A stretch of DNA of 64,000 nt from Gamsiella multidivaricata (lineage: Eukaryota; Mortierellomycota; Mortierellomycetes; Mortierellales; Mortierellaceae), in contig NW_026251711.1 in the NCBI RefSeq assembly GCF_025024155.1, forward strand, positions 620,001 to 684,000, given 5' to 3'. Positions 25,070-37,157 of this stretch are shown piece by piece (position 1 is the stretch's first letter; every line of letters begins with the position of its first letter). The position numbers and the translations under genes were made by a program. The notes beneath the pieces are model-generated. The model made no database searches. It was not told the origin of the DNA and was given only the letters and a program-made list of their open reading frames with translations.

Positions 25070-27369
25070 CTACCCGTCGCGCTCAGCGTTCATGAGCCGC
25101 TTCCTTCGGTCGTACTCCTGGAACGAACTCACATCGCGCCCGAACACCCAAGTCATGAACCAGTACACTGGAATAATCATCTTGTTCCTCAACGACACGC
25201 TCATCGTCAGATAAGACGATCGCCAGAACACCCATGCTAATTTACCGCCCTCCTTGGCCTTGTCGTTGATCTCCGTCATGTCCACAACGGCCTCCCAGTT
25301 GCCGATATAGGCCATCGATCCCAGGTTCTTGAATGTAAAGGGTCCCGTTACATCCGTGAGTGATCTCTCGGGCTGCTTCGCCAGTTTGTTCAATGCCTTC
25401 CGCAACCAGATCGCTTGCTGGTTCGCTACTTGAGCCGTCTGTGGCAGTTCATGATCTATTATTACAAGTGCGCAAAAAAAACTCCAATCTGTTAATAAAA
25501 AGCTTTGCTATTGTCCAAGTAACACAATGTTGCTTTTTCTTCTTTTGCTTGCCTTTGATGGTAGCGCAATCTCCGAGTGCATACACGTTCGGGATGGTCT
25601 TTCCCTCCGCATCCAGGACCCTCAGATACTGATCCGTCAAGATCCTCCGATTCTTCGTCTTTTGTACCCTCCCCTCCAACGCCTCCGTCAGCGGGTTCTC
25701 TGTCAAACCCGTGGACCAAACCAGACACCCAAATGGAATCTCCTTCCCGTCTTTCAGCACCAACTTGCCATCCTCGACCCTCTCCACCACCGTACCCGTC
25801 CTAACCTCGATCCCTGACCGCTTGAACTTTTTCATACAGTACTCGGACAGCGACTTGTCAAAGCTCGCCAGGATGGTCGGCGCGACATCGTACACGGCCA
25901 GGGTCACATGGTTCATCAGCCTCGGAAACAACCTCGAGCAATCCTCTCGGATGAAATCATGCAGCTCCGACGAGAACTCGACCCCCGTCGGGCCTCCACC
26001 GACGACTGCGAAATGCAACAGCCCATTCCGCTCCTCGTCCGAGTTCAACATCTCGGCCCTCTCAAAACACTCCAGCACCCGGGATCGGATCTTGCGGGCG
26101 TCTGCGACCTCCTTCAGAAAGAAGGCGTGTTCTTTCACCCCAGGGATATTGAACGTGTTCGAATACGAGCCCACGGTGATGATGAGATGATCATAATCCA
26201 GACGAACGTTGTTCGGAGGGTGGACCGCGTGTGCCTTGCCGGAGGAATCTCGAACTTGCGTCACAGGGACCTTGGACAGATTGAGGGTGCAATCGACCTT
26301 GGACTGTTCAAAGTCGATGTTGTCACACCAGGCTTGGTGGTATTCGACCTTGCCAGTGTATCCGCGCACGGGCTCGGTGATGCACCGGAACTCGAGCGTG
26401 CCGACCGACGTGCTCGCCAGCAGCGGCGTGAAAAGGAAGTGGTTCCTATTCAAAAAAATAAAAATAAAAAATAAAAAATAAAAAATAGACAGCCAAATAT
26501 TAGAGTTGATTGGACTCTTTCATATTCGCAAAAGTCCCATAAAATAAAATAAAATAAAATATAAAGACCCCCTCCGGCCGCCCAAAAAGGCTGTGCCGTT
26601 CCACAAACTGCACGACAAAACAAAACAACAGCGACAACAACAAAATAAAAGCTGTATATTACTTTACCTGGGAGAGACCGCAACGATCTGGTAGGAACTT
26701 TTGTCCATGTCGCGCAACAGCCTGAACCCGCCCCATCCCGATCCCAGGATCATCACTCGACCTGCACACACGCACACACGCACACACACATACAAACAGG
26801 TACAGGTACCAAAAATAATGCAAACTGCAGTTAGTAGCTCATTCTTCCATAGACATATGAAAATGAAATATAATAAAAAAAAAAAATCACGATAACGTCT
26901 GCATGAACGTCATTTTGACGATCTTTCTGCAGATCACTTTTTTTTTTTTTGTTCTTCCAATAAAAACCAGGACCACCAACAAAGAAGAAAAAAAAAAAGG
27001 CCTTACCCTGAGACTTTCCGACAGATCGGATGCCTCGGATTTGCTGCTGGTACTGTCGATTCTTTGACAAGGATCCCGAGGATTCAGAGGAACTGACAGA
27101 CAAAGGCGTCCATGACAGGGTGGATCGAAAACCTGGAAGGACACGGCCCAGCTGTTGTTGCTGTTGCTGTTGATGCAGTGTCCTAACCACCATCCGAGTC
27201 ATGAATCGTCCCGTCACTGCTCCTGCTCCTGTGATTGCTCCTGGCCCTACTGCTGATGATGATGGTGATACATTTGTCAAGGTTCGCCTGAATGCTGTGA
27301 CAGAGTAAGGACGGGATGTCGCTGTCGAAGCAAAGTGTCGTAGCGGCAATCGTGTAGATTGTGATGAAC
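25070..27369 (-). CDS. Alternative (type II) NADH:ubiquinone oxidoreductase, mitochondrial
   Basis: Exons supported by frame: 27369-27007, 26761-26668, 26445-25553 and 25455-25070; a short 5' exon with the start codon is still missing upstream of 27369. This rotenone-insensitive FAD enzyme oxidises NADH and reduces ubiquinone at the inner mitochondrial membrane without pumping protons. Evidence: a basic, Ser/Arg-rich mitochondrial presequence; FAD-binding ILGSGWGGF rebuilt across the first listed intron; NAD-binding AVVGGGPTGVEF; the second FAD motif NVYALGDCATI; and the C-terminal membrane-anchor region with SLRNKMIIPVYWFMTWVFGRD. The last intron has a GC donor (AAAG|GCAAGC) and TAG acceptor, and the join restores the conserved frame. 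No EF-hand is seen, so this is the NDI/NDE type without calcium regulation. Internal versus external facing cannot be decided. Confidence 0.9.
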
Positions 27370-29760
27370 CTGTTGTTTACGGGGTCCGATCCGAATTAGA
27401 AAAAAAAAAGACAGACAGACAGACAGGGAGACAGACAGACAAGACGAGTCATAGTATACATTGTTAGCAAGCAAGCATTGGATCTGACAAAGAAATAAAA
27501 AAAGGACGACGACATGGTCAAGGCGCTCTTTTTTTTCTTACGACAGATGGATGACATGATTTTCTAGTATGTAGTATCTGGTTAGGATCTTTGAACGTGA
27601 GAAAAAAAAATGGAAAGGAGACGTGCGATGAGACCGAAATAAAGGACTCCAATTGCAGAGAGAGAAAGAGAGAGACGGATGAATGTGCTGTTGAGAAATA
27701 TAAAAAAGAAGAAAAAGAAAAGAGAGACAACGCTCCCGTATTTATACGTCCCTTTTCCACAGGCTGGCATGAAACGCGTTGCAGACTACCCGATTGACTG
27801 ACTGCATGCACACGCACACCCAGTCTATTCAGGTTTTAATAATCTCCCCATTCCATTGCATGGATTTCCTTCCCTCCTTCTCTTTTCTTGGTCCATTTCT
27901 GTATTGTCCAATCCACCGAGTAAACATTCGACTTCAAATAAAAAAAAAAATATATAACTTTTCGCCTTCCGAGTCCGATCGACAATCCACCGCAGCGGAC
28001 GGACACACACGATACACAAATTCATAGTTCAGTCCGCAGCGCAGTATCTATTATTACTATTACTTACTACTATTACCACTACAACACGCGGGTGCACGCG
28101 TTCCTGGTCCTGCCGCCCGGAACACATTTTCGGACCACCCGTTGGGGGGAGGGGGAGATCGCACGATATCCTTTTCTACTTGTGAGTATACCTACAGCAG
28201 AATAGACAATACCACACAACCAGTCCAACCAATTCCCTCTCTCTCTCTCTGTCTCTCTCTCGATATCTCTCTTTCTCGATATCTGCTCGTCTGTTTAGTT
28301 TGACTGTGCAGGAAAGATCAGGGTCGAGGAAATAAACCCGCCCCATTTCCCATTGCACCCTAACATGCTTAACCTTGATTGAGTTCCTGGACTGCCATGT
28401 TTTCTCTATCGTCTGCCTCCTCTCTATCTCGTATGTGTGGAATCCTCTCGATAGGTCTGTCAGCCCAACAAAAAAAATAAAAAAATAACCTTCCTTCGTA
28501 AAGACGCATACACCCTGACCCAACGCGGGCACGTCCATCAGGCCATCTCTCGACACCAACCACCCCATTCGCAATGGACCCTATCTATCTACCTATCTCC
28601 ATCACAGAACAAGACAAACTCAAAAGTGTTCTCTCTATTTCCAATCACACAAAACCAATCTGACATCTTAACATGAATGGATGGGCCAAGCCTTTTTTTT
28701 TTTTTTTTTTTTTTTTATTAGTATTACTTTGTTCAAACAAAAAAATAAAAAAAAAAGTAAATAGCAAATAGCACTAAGCAATTCACAATCTTCACCTTTT
28801 TTTTTTTTTTTTCTTTTTTTTTTTTCCTTGATAGTATTAAAGAGTCAGGCGGCAAGAGATGGTCGTACACGTAGATCATCAAAAGGGGGGCAGATCACAC
28901 GTATAGATAAAGGACAATGTCCATTCACGAAGCCGGCCATAAACGAGATTCTTGTTGCTTGTGTGTGCTGTCGGTTGTTATTGCTGTTGTTGTTGCTGTT
29001 GTTGTCAATGTCGGTTACTTGACTAGTATTGTTGCTGTTGCTGGTGTATGTGCGAGAGTATGTGGCGAGAGTGTGTTGCGTGTGTGTTTCGATTGATTCG
29101 GGCAAAGGCCTTCCGTAAAAGCACCGGAACGCGCTCCGGTCTTATTATTCCCATGCACCCTACTGACACCTTCGCGTTCGTTCATGTTCGTGTGAAAAGT
29201 GAAAAAGTGAAAAAGTAAAAACATTTAAAAAAATAAAAAAAAATATCGCAAAATGGTGATGGCAAACTATTCTGAAAAAATATAACTAGAAATATTTTGA
29301 GGTGAAAAAAGCACAGTGAAAAGATTCCTAATAATACACGAATAGTTCACAGAACCATGTAAAAGTACAAGCGAATAAAGAAAAGAAAAAAAGTAAAAGT
29401 GAAAGGAAAAGGGAAAGAAAGAAAGAGAAAAAGAATTACATTAACTAGTAATACACATGAAAATCAAAACTTCGGACAGGAGTGTGTCATACTCGCAACA
29501 AAAACATGCACTGGGTGTGCATGGTCTTGGCAATGTAGGGGACACACAACCTGCCCACTATCCATTACGGGCAAACCAAATAATATGCCTGGATAGATTG
29601 AAAGGACGCAAAGAAAGAAAGAAAAAAAAAGACGAGAGACAAACGAAAAGCGCTGGGCGAGAAAACGAAAAAAAAAAAAGAAGTGATACATGGGTATGAA
29701 CGCAAGGAAAGATAGGATTGAGGTGAAGGGAGAAAGGGTTGCCCATCGACGCTTGGTCCT
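27370..29760. other. Intergenic region, missing first exon plus spacer
   Basis: About 2.4 kb. The right-hand side of the NADH dehydrogenase gene must place its first exon here, but no donor could be chosen with confidence. The remainder has T-runs (28692-28716, 28799-28825), an AGACAGAC repeat near 27410-27440 and AT-rich sequence, with no other gene seen. Confidence 0.45.
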
Positions 29761-31210
29761 CTACTGGCTCTGGATCTTAAGCAGAGTACGGAGGTTCTGA
29801 CTAATCTCCATCAGTTGGTCGACGCCAGGCTGCGTGGACATGTGGGTGTGGGGTGCAAAGCTCGAGGTCGCCATGCGCTCAGGGACATTGTAGGCGTGGC
29901 CCATGGGCGTGGGCATGGGCATGGGCATCGAGTAATGACCATTCCATCCGCCCATGAAAGGCTGGACCAGCTGAGGACGCATGCTGTTGAGCTGTGGCGA
30001 AGCAGCCTCTGCAAAGAAGGGGGCAGAGGGCAATCGCTCGACAGCAGCCTCTGCAGGACTGTTGTTAGCAGAGCGGGCGAATGCAGGGATGGGCAGGCTA
30101 GTGGGCGCAGGGGAGTTGTGGAAGGTAGGGCCAGCATAAAGCGTAGACTTTTTCTCTACGGGCACGCGGTCGGCCATCAAGACCTTGTCCGATGAGCTAG
30201 CCTTGGGACGCTGCATCATGGTCTCCATAGGATGAGCAACTCGGCTCGCATATACAGATCGCTGCTGCTGCTGCTGCTGAGCAGGATCCATAGAGAGATA
30301 TCTATGTACACGATCAAATAACAAACTGATTAAAATCACAATTCCGATGCAAACGGAAGGAGAGTCCAGGACGGAGGTCGCCGTCGTGGTCGTCGTCCTT
30401 TGACAACCTCACTTCGATATGACGTGATGAATGGCTAGGAACATACCCGTGACGGAGCTGCTGCTGGGGCGCTGCTGGGGCAGAGTTGGGTCGCAGAGGA
30501 GGACTACCGGCCAATTGGCGCTGGTGGCGCTTCATGTTCAAGAACGTGTCGGGCAAACGGGTCATGGGTGACTCAGAGTCGTCAGAGTCCGACGAGGAAG
30601 GGGGGCTGGATGGGTCCAGAGGAGGGCTCTGGTGCATGGCCTGGTCCAGGTCGGCCTGGGCGAGGGACTCTGTGGTGGCCTCGATCTCCTTGCGTCGCTG
30701 GACCCTGCGAGCCTTGGATAGGGGCTGCGGCGATTGGGGCTTTGGCTTCTGGTTGAGATGATGGTTGCGATGGTTCTGCTGGTGCTGGTGCTGGTGCTGG
30801 TTGTTCTGATGGCGCTGCAGCGACGCAGGATTGACATTAGGAGAGGTGGCATTGGCGGCGGTCTGCTTGGAAGGGGAGGAGGGACCTTGGACAGGGCTAG
30901 GGGCGGTTGCAGGGGGGGCAACAGAGGAGCGCTTGAGGATGGTGACAGGATGAATGTGGGTCATGGTCATACCACGCTGCTGCGGGGGCATGGACTGATG
31001 GCGGCTCTTGCTGTTGCCATTGGAGTTGGTGGTGGTGGAGTGTTGGCGAGGAGAGGGATGGCCTGGGCCTGGGGATTGCGCATGGCTCTGCCTGTGGGGT
31101 GCGGTGGTGAGACCGCTCTTCCGGTTATTGGATCTCTGAGCTCGGGGAGCAGAGGAAACAGCAACGGCGGAGGACGACGGGGGAGCGGCTATTACTGATG
31201 ATGGCTGCAT
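29761..31210 (-). CDS. Unrecognised Pro/Gln/Ser-rich protein
   Basis: Two exons, 31210-30447 and 30301-29761, joined in phase 2 across a 145-bp intron (GTATGT donor, ATAG acceptor), giving 434 residues. The start MQPSSVIAAPP lies just inside a possible splice acceptor (TTCACAG at about 31224), so a 5' UTR intron or an extra N-terminal exon is possible. Features seen: a basic segment (KARRVQRRKEIEA) at mid-protein, an acidic Ser/Asp run (SSDSDDSESP), short Gln and His runs, a Met/Pro repeat (SMPMPMPTPMG) and a C-terminal amphipathic helix (DQLMEISQNLRTLLKIQ). Residues MTRLPDTFLNMKRHQRQ look constrained but match no domain I know. It is probably a disordered nuclear or signalling scaffold; the function is unknown. 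Confidence 0.6.
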
Positions 31211-31393
31211 AGGATATGATTCGGCTGTGAAGGGAGGGGGAGAGGGAGAGAGAGGGGGGAGAGAGGGATGAGAGGGGGGTATAGGAATTAGAGGTAAGAG
31301 TTGAGAGAAAAGAAGAGAAAGAAGAAAAGAGAAGAGAAGAAAAGAGAAGAAAAATGAAAAAGAGAGCAGCGGGATTAGAGAGTGGCTAAAAGG

Positions 31394-31429
<36 letters not shown>

Positions 31430-32637
31430 GCAGGCATTCTCTTGATGTGTGCTGCCGTTTCGTTTCGTTTGTTTGTTTGTATGTATGTGTGTATGTTGGC
31501 GAAGCAAGGTGGACTAATACATCAACCAATCAACCAACCAACCCACTCAAAAGAGAGAGAGAGACAGACAGCTACCCGTTGAAGGGAAGAAGAAAAGCCT
31601 TTGTCCATGACAGACAGAGAGAGCATCCAAGCGAATGAATTACCTTTCGGGTGAGTGGATGTCTGTACGTGTGCGTGTGTGTGTGTATGGAGGTGTGGGA
31701 TGACGAAGTGTTGCTCTCTCGCTTATTTATTTAATGTTTTTTTGTTGTTTTTTGTGAGCGGGAGAGAGAGAGAGAGAGAAAGAGAGGGAAGGAGGGAGAG
31801 AGAGAGGGAGGGGAGCAGAAAAGGGGTGAGGAGGGGGATGGGTGTGTGTGGATGGGTGTGTCGGGAAAGAGAGAAAGAGAGGGAGAGGGAGAGGGAGAGG
31901 GAGACCAAAAATAGACTGGGGTATGGAGGAAGGGAATGGGAAGTTAGTCAGTTGGAGACAGGAGGGAGGAGAGGAAGACAGGGGAGAGATGAATGAGTTG
32001 GGTGAATGAATGAATGAATGAATGTTGGTGTTGTTGCTGGTGATGATGATGAAGAGAAAATAGAAAGCAAGAAAATCGGGGGATGAAGGAAATGGCGGAT
32101 ATATACCAGACCAGACAGAGGCGGGGTAAGCCCAATCCCTCAAATGCAATTTGTGGTTCTTCTGGTCTGGTCTGGTCGGGCCGCTTAGTGTGGGCGTGAG
32201 CATGGGCGTGGGCGTGTTTGTTTGTGCCCTATGACACTCGAGAGAAGCGAGAACCGGGGGGAATGATAAAGACAAATAACACAAGCATCCGCTGCCATTG
32301 GTCACTGCTCTTTACGTACACCACTACGAGTCGTGGAAGAAAAAAACCACTCATCTGAAACGACAAACGATGTCATTTTGCCTGATCATGTACGTAGTCT
32401 CTTTTTTTACTCCACTGCACCCTTCAGCCCTTTCTCCAACCATTAATGCCGTTAATGTGTCCAATTGGACCCAAAAAGAGCACTTGACGTCGAACCAGTC
32501 GGTCTATTTCACCCCAAGAATGTTCCAACAGTCTAATGGTGTCTAATGGTGTCTAATGGTGTCTAATGGTGTCTAATGGTCTAGCGGTCTAATGGCCTGA
32601 AGCAACGGATATCGTCAATGGCACCAGACAAACCACA
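31211..32637. other. Intergenic region with simple repeats
   Basis: It holds (CAGA)n near 31396-31430, GA tracts near 31760-31905, a TGAA repeat near 32003-32024 and the decamer array at 32531-32580. No gene is seen. Confidence 0.5.
32531..32580. repeat. Decamer tandem array, 5 exact copies
   Basis: GTCTAATGGT is repeated five times without change, followed by a degenerate sixth and seventh copy (CTAGCGGTCTAATGG). It lies about 60 bp beyond the HAD phosphatase stop codon. Confidence 0.95.
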
Positions 32638-33701
32638 TCAGGCCTCGCGCTGGCACTCCTCCTCCTGGCGACGGTTGATTTCGCCCATGGTCAACGACCC
32701 ATCCTGCAATCCCTGGATCAGCTCCGTCACCTCGTCAAACGTCTCGAACGCCAAGAACGGGATCTTGTGGGTCCTGCAGTACGACTCCAGCCCTCTGGTA
32801 CCATCAACAAAAAAAAATGAGCGGTCGTCAGACATTCCGCCGTGAAACGTTCACTTCATCCCTCCCTTCTCCTGTAAGCATTTTTTTTTTTTTTCGTTTC
32901 AAATCGCATCAGCAAACTGTTTCGACTTACCTATCTTTCCTCGCAAACAACACATCGGCCTCACGCGCGGCGCTCAGATCCGAGACACCATCGCCACAAA
33001 ACACGATGACATGCTCCTCCTCCCGCTCCTCCTTCGTCTCGCCCGCCTGTTCCTTCTCAATCTGTCTGTCCATAATTTCCTGCTTAAACTTTTGCTTCGA
33101 GTCCTTGATCGACACAGACTTGTCGTGGCTATGAGGGCTGTCGTCCCGGTAGGTGACAATCCACTTGTGGCCCTCGACTTTGGCGTAATTGGCCAGGACC
33201 ACCATCTTCTTCGCCTCGGCCTCACCCATATGCCAGGCCATGTACTGCTCAATGAGAATGTCGAGTCCACAAGACAGCATCGAAAACGGGATGTTATGCG
33301 ATTGAATAAAGGCGTAGAACTGTAGGAACCCCGGATCAATCTCGACCGGCCGAATGAGCTCCAGTCCTTCTTCCAGCGTCAGGTTCACACTCGACCACCA
33401 AATGTCCATCGCATCCCTACAGTTCCGTATTGGTATTGGTATTGGTATTATGGTATTATGCATGGAGCATGCAAAAGTGTTTTACGTCAGCAATATGATC
33501 CTTCTGATACTGAGCGAACAATGCCTCCCCCCCCCCCTAACTTTCGTGTCCGACTTACCGAAAGGTCAGTTCGTGGCGCATGATCCGCTCGTCCATTTCC
33601 TTGCGGGCCTCCTCGCCCATGCCAGAATCAATCAGGATGCATCCGGTGTCGCCGAGACTGATCGTTCCGTCAAAGTCTGAGAATACTTCAATACGAGGCA
33701 T
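32638..33701 (-). CDS. HAD-superfamily phosphatase (PSPase/DKMTPP-phosphatase-like)
   Basis: Three exons: 33701-33559, 33416-32931 and 32794-32638, with GT-AG introns of 142 and 136 bp and matching phases, giving 261 residues. HAD motif I is D9-F-D11-G-T at the N-terminus (D9 nucleophile, D11 acid/base). Motif II is probably the serine in FSMLSCG (about 93-96), and motif IV is GDGVSD with D190 and D194 for magnesium. The size and cap resemble the phosphoserine phosphatase-like group that includes 2,3-diketo-5-methylthiopentyl-1-phosphate phosphatase and PHOSPHO enzymes. The substrate cannot be read from sequence. There is no signal peptide, so it is likely cytosolic. All motif residues are intact. 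Confidence 0.85.
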
Positions 33702-33783
33702 GGTGATGGGTGCTGTGGGTGGAATGGGTAAGGATGAGTCGATGAGTCGATGAGTCGATGAGTGAGGAAGGGGACAAGCGCCC

Positions 33784-33791
33784 TATTTATA
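33784..33791 (-). promoter_or_regulatory. TATA box of HAD phosphatase gene
   Basis: On the minus strand this reads TATAAATA, 83 bp upstream of the ATG at 33701. A GATGAGTC repeat (four copies, about 33732-33763) lies between it and the start. Confidence 0.55.
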
Positions 33792-34006
33792 TCCATTTAT
33801 TCATTCTCAGGAACCGCCGCCAATTTTGCTTTGCTGGGCGTTTAGGCCTTACGCCCTGGGGCTAAACAGATAAAGAAAGGCATGCGCCGCTCGCTACATG
33901 GTCAGCACAGGTGATCCATGGAGATCGCAGGGCATCTTCCAATCTCTTTATTACGCTAGACGCCATGTTCTAAAAAAGACAGAAAAAGGTACGCAGATCC
34001 ATTGAC

Positions 34007-35900
34007 CTAGAGCAAGTCTCCCCAATCAAACCCGTCGCCATCACCTCCTCCACCTCCACCTTCACCCTTGTCGCCTCCGAACCAAGAATCTCCAGAGTCG
34101 GCGCTCTCCTCGCTCCAGACATCCTCGCTCCACCCATCCGTCGACGTTCCCGCGGGCATGTCCTCTCCCCAAGCACCGCCCCCTGTTGCTGGTGGTGCAG
34201 ATGGCATCGGTGGTGGTGTCGGCATACCTCCGGCTGCCCCTCCCGCAACATCTCCTGCTGCTGCGCCGCCCAGCACATGTCCTGCACCTGCGCCCGCTCC
34301 CGCGCCAACCACTGTACCCATGGGATTATCCGAACTGCTGCTTGGAACAGGCGCATGTCCACCTCCCATCATCATCGGAACCGGCATGATACCCCTATAC
34401 CGTGGGAACGCGCGAGAAACCGTTAGTTATACCAAATCGAATAACGACCAGAACAGTATAGCAATAACTGCTAAAAATAACCATAGTTGCCTTACCCGTT
34501 CCCTGAATGGCGTGAAAAGTAATCAAAGTCGATACTGACAGCACACGCCAGCATAATAGCTCTCTGATCAAGCGTCAGTCCACCTCTGCTCTCCAACTGC
34601 GCCAGCGCCTTCTCGTCCTTGTTTGCCTGGATCTCCTTAGCCTGCTGCAGATCCTGTTCGCTTGTGCCTGACAAGGTCGACGTCGCCGCGGGTGTGGCCC
34701 CAAGTCCCTGCTCCTGCTGCAAGTCCTGGATCACAGCCGCATCGAACCGAAGAGCATACTGTCCTGAGTCCGTAAAGAGCTCCCTCGCAAAGCCCACAAA
34801 GTTCCTGTTCACACTAGCCATCCTTTGCCCTTGCTCATCCTGCATATCAAAGTCCAGGGCCAAAAACCCTCCATCGATATGAGCAAACTGGACTCGGGTC
34901 AATCCATGACCACTCAGATCCCGCTCCGTCGAGATCGCTGTCGTCTTGCTATCCCGCTGTATTTCGTTCGTATCCTGTTGCTCGATTGTGAAGAGGTTGT
35001 AGCGCCTGCGGATCAAGTGCCACTCCTGTTGAACCTCGCCGATCAACCGGTCATCGGGCGTTGAGATCATGATCCTGGAGTTGATGAACGCAAAGGGACG
35101 GTGGATCTTCAAGACCTCATTGCCTTCCAAATCCAAAACTGAGGCCTTGAAGGGACGATGCGTGTGAAGAAGCTGTCGGCTCATGGCCTTCATGATGGTC
35201 GTGTCCTCCTCTGCAATGTATCCGATCGGAGCTCCTGAGGGATCCACGATCGCATATTTGTTGGCTTGCTCGAATCCCACCAGAACTAATTTTGAGGAAA
35301 AATGAACCCGGCACAGGCCATTTCGTTAGCAAGCCTCAACTCTGATTCAATGCTTAGTGGTTATCGTGCGGGAACGAATATGCGGAACAAAATTATTAGG
35401 CCCACAGGAAGCTATCACCTACCGTTCATCATTTCGATCTGGCGTGTCATGATCAAGGCTGGCTGCGCAAGCAGTTTGTAGGCTGTATCATGCGGCTGCA
35501 GGACCCCGAACGGATCCTCCGGGATAACTGCAGGTGTCGCCGCGATATCCAGTCCCTGTACCATATTGCTTGGCGCTTGCTCCTGTGGGATCCCTGCGGC
35601 ATCCGGAGCAGCCGCTCCATGGCTTAATACCGAAGCAGTACCCGCTGTAGGTGCTGGAGTTGATGCTGGAGTGTTAGCCCGCGAGGGTGCTGCGGTCCTG
35701 GCAGTGATGCGTCCTCCTCGAGAGCTGTGTGAGTTTCCGATGGCGTGGCGCCTCAGAGAGGAATACTGATTATTGTAGTTGTAGTGTCCCGCTGTCCGTG
35801 CTGCGCGTAGAGAAGACGGAGTGTGCCGAAGAGCAGTAGAAAGCCTTGTCCGCGAGGGAGTGATCAGCAGCACTGCAGTGGTTGACACGGCTCGCTGCAT
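34007..35900 (-). CDS. Mitochondrial phospholipid scramblase-family protein (AIM25-like)
   Basis: Three exons: 35900-35423, 35285-34496 and 34394-34007, phases 1 and 2, GT-AG introns, 551 residues. The N-terminus (MQRAVSTTAVLLITPSRTRLS) is rich in Arg/Ser/Thr and lacks acids, as expected for a mitochondrial presequence. The scramblase-like barrel begins around residue 150 (LAQPALIMTRQIEMMN, then FEQANKYAIVDPSGAPIGYI) and runs through the DLEGNEVLKIHRPFAF and LIGEVQQEWHLIRRRYNLF strands. This matches fungal AIM25, a mitochondrial member of the scramblase family. The C-terminal 130 residues are Gly/Ala/Pro-rich and acidic, ending WGDLL, and look disordered; this tail is longer than I expect for the family. 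Membrane lipid movement is the inferred role, not shown here. Confidence 0.85.
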
Positions 35901-36613
35901 GGTCTGTTATGGTCTCTGTTGGAATGGATCCGGGTTGTCGGGCAGTTGGTCGAATCCGGGGATGCAATGAGGAAAAGTGATCTAGTTCACCTTCTTTGTG
36001 GTGTGGTTCCTTTTTGTTCCATAAGGGCCGCCCAATCCATGAGACATGTTCCCTTATTTGGTCATACATTAATAGAATTTGAGGAGGATCCACCTCTAAA
36101 ATATAATTCCGGAACATAATAATGCATCAAAATAGGGAAGTCTGTTTATAGTTTATACTTTACTAATACACGTAATTGCACACGCATAGTCTAAAACGCG
36201 TGAGCCAGCTATATAGCAGCAAATCTACAGTGCACTGTGACGATGTGCAGCTCTGGATATCGTCATTTTGCTCCAGCTTTCTACCTAAGTGCCTAAGTGT
36301 GCATGAGAGACCTCTAGAACAGAGGGTGTTCTCAGGTCTGACGATCATTGGTTAGAGTAGCAGCAACAAAAAAAAAAAATTCCCCATGGCGCTGGTTTGG
36401 ATCTGCTGCTTAGCTTACTTGCTTAGCTTACTTGCTCAACGCCAAAGAGCAGAGAAACATTTCGCCCACAACTAAAGTAAGCAAATCCAATCCTCACCGA
36501 TCGAAAGTAAGCTGGTGGTCTCCACCCGTTGCTCCCGAGGAGTGCACGTTGCGCTCCAGCAAGGACATAGGATGGTCTAGAAAGGAACCAAGCTCAATGC
36601 TCCGAAAGGGTGC

Positions 36614-36654
<41 letters not shown>

Positions 36655-37157
36655 AGCACTCTTACAAACACCACCCTTTCCTTCGATCCTTCGAAGCAAG
36701 ACTGCAGGCAGGAGCTGTTCATTTCGATTCGTTGTTATCACTCCTCTTCAGTTCCCGCATATGGCTCTCGTTATTTCTGCTCATGAACCCCTCTCTCTGC
36801 TCTGTCCCATCCAATCGATCCTGCCAGTCCACGGTCCACGTTCCTGGGAGCGGGAGCCTTGACGCGACCTGTTCTCGGCTCTCATCACCCAATCAGACCA
36901 AAGCTCTTTTTCTCTCGCCTTAGTCTAACGTATTGGTCTATCCTCTTGGACCATGTCCCCCCCTCCCTCTAAGGAATGCACCTTTCAGGTCCGTCTGCAA
37001 TGTATCTCTTCTCGAGTTCTCATGGAGTCAACAGAAAACATTTAAAAGGAAAGACTCCCGCGCTGGTTTATGGCCCGCTCTTTGATATTCTATCCTCCCC
37101 AACCTTTTAACCCTCGCACTTTCTCCACCCTCAACCAACCTCCCTTCACTTTCAGCA
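35901..37157. other. Divergent promoter region
   Basis: It separates the scramblase gene (minus) from the secreted 2H phosphoesterase gene (plus). It contains a TG repeat (about 36614-36647) and a short repeated GCTTA(C/G)TT near 36410-36436. No gene is seen. Confidence 0.5.

Noticed and set aside
28176..28574. A 132-residue minus-strand ORF between genes
   Set aside because: It runs through an RERERDRE microsatellite and lacks a plausible start, introns or family features.
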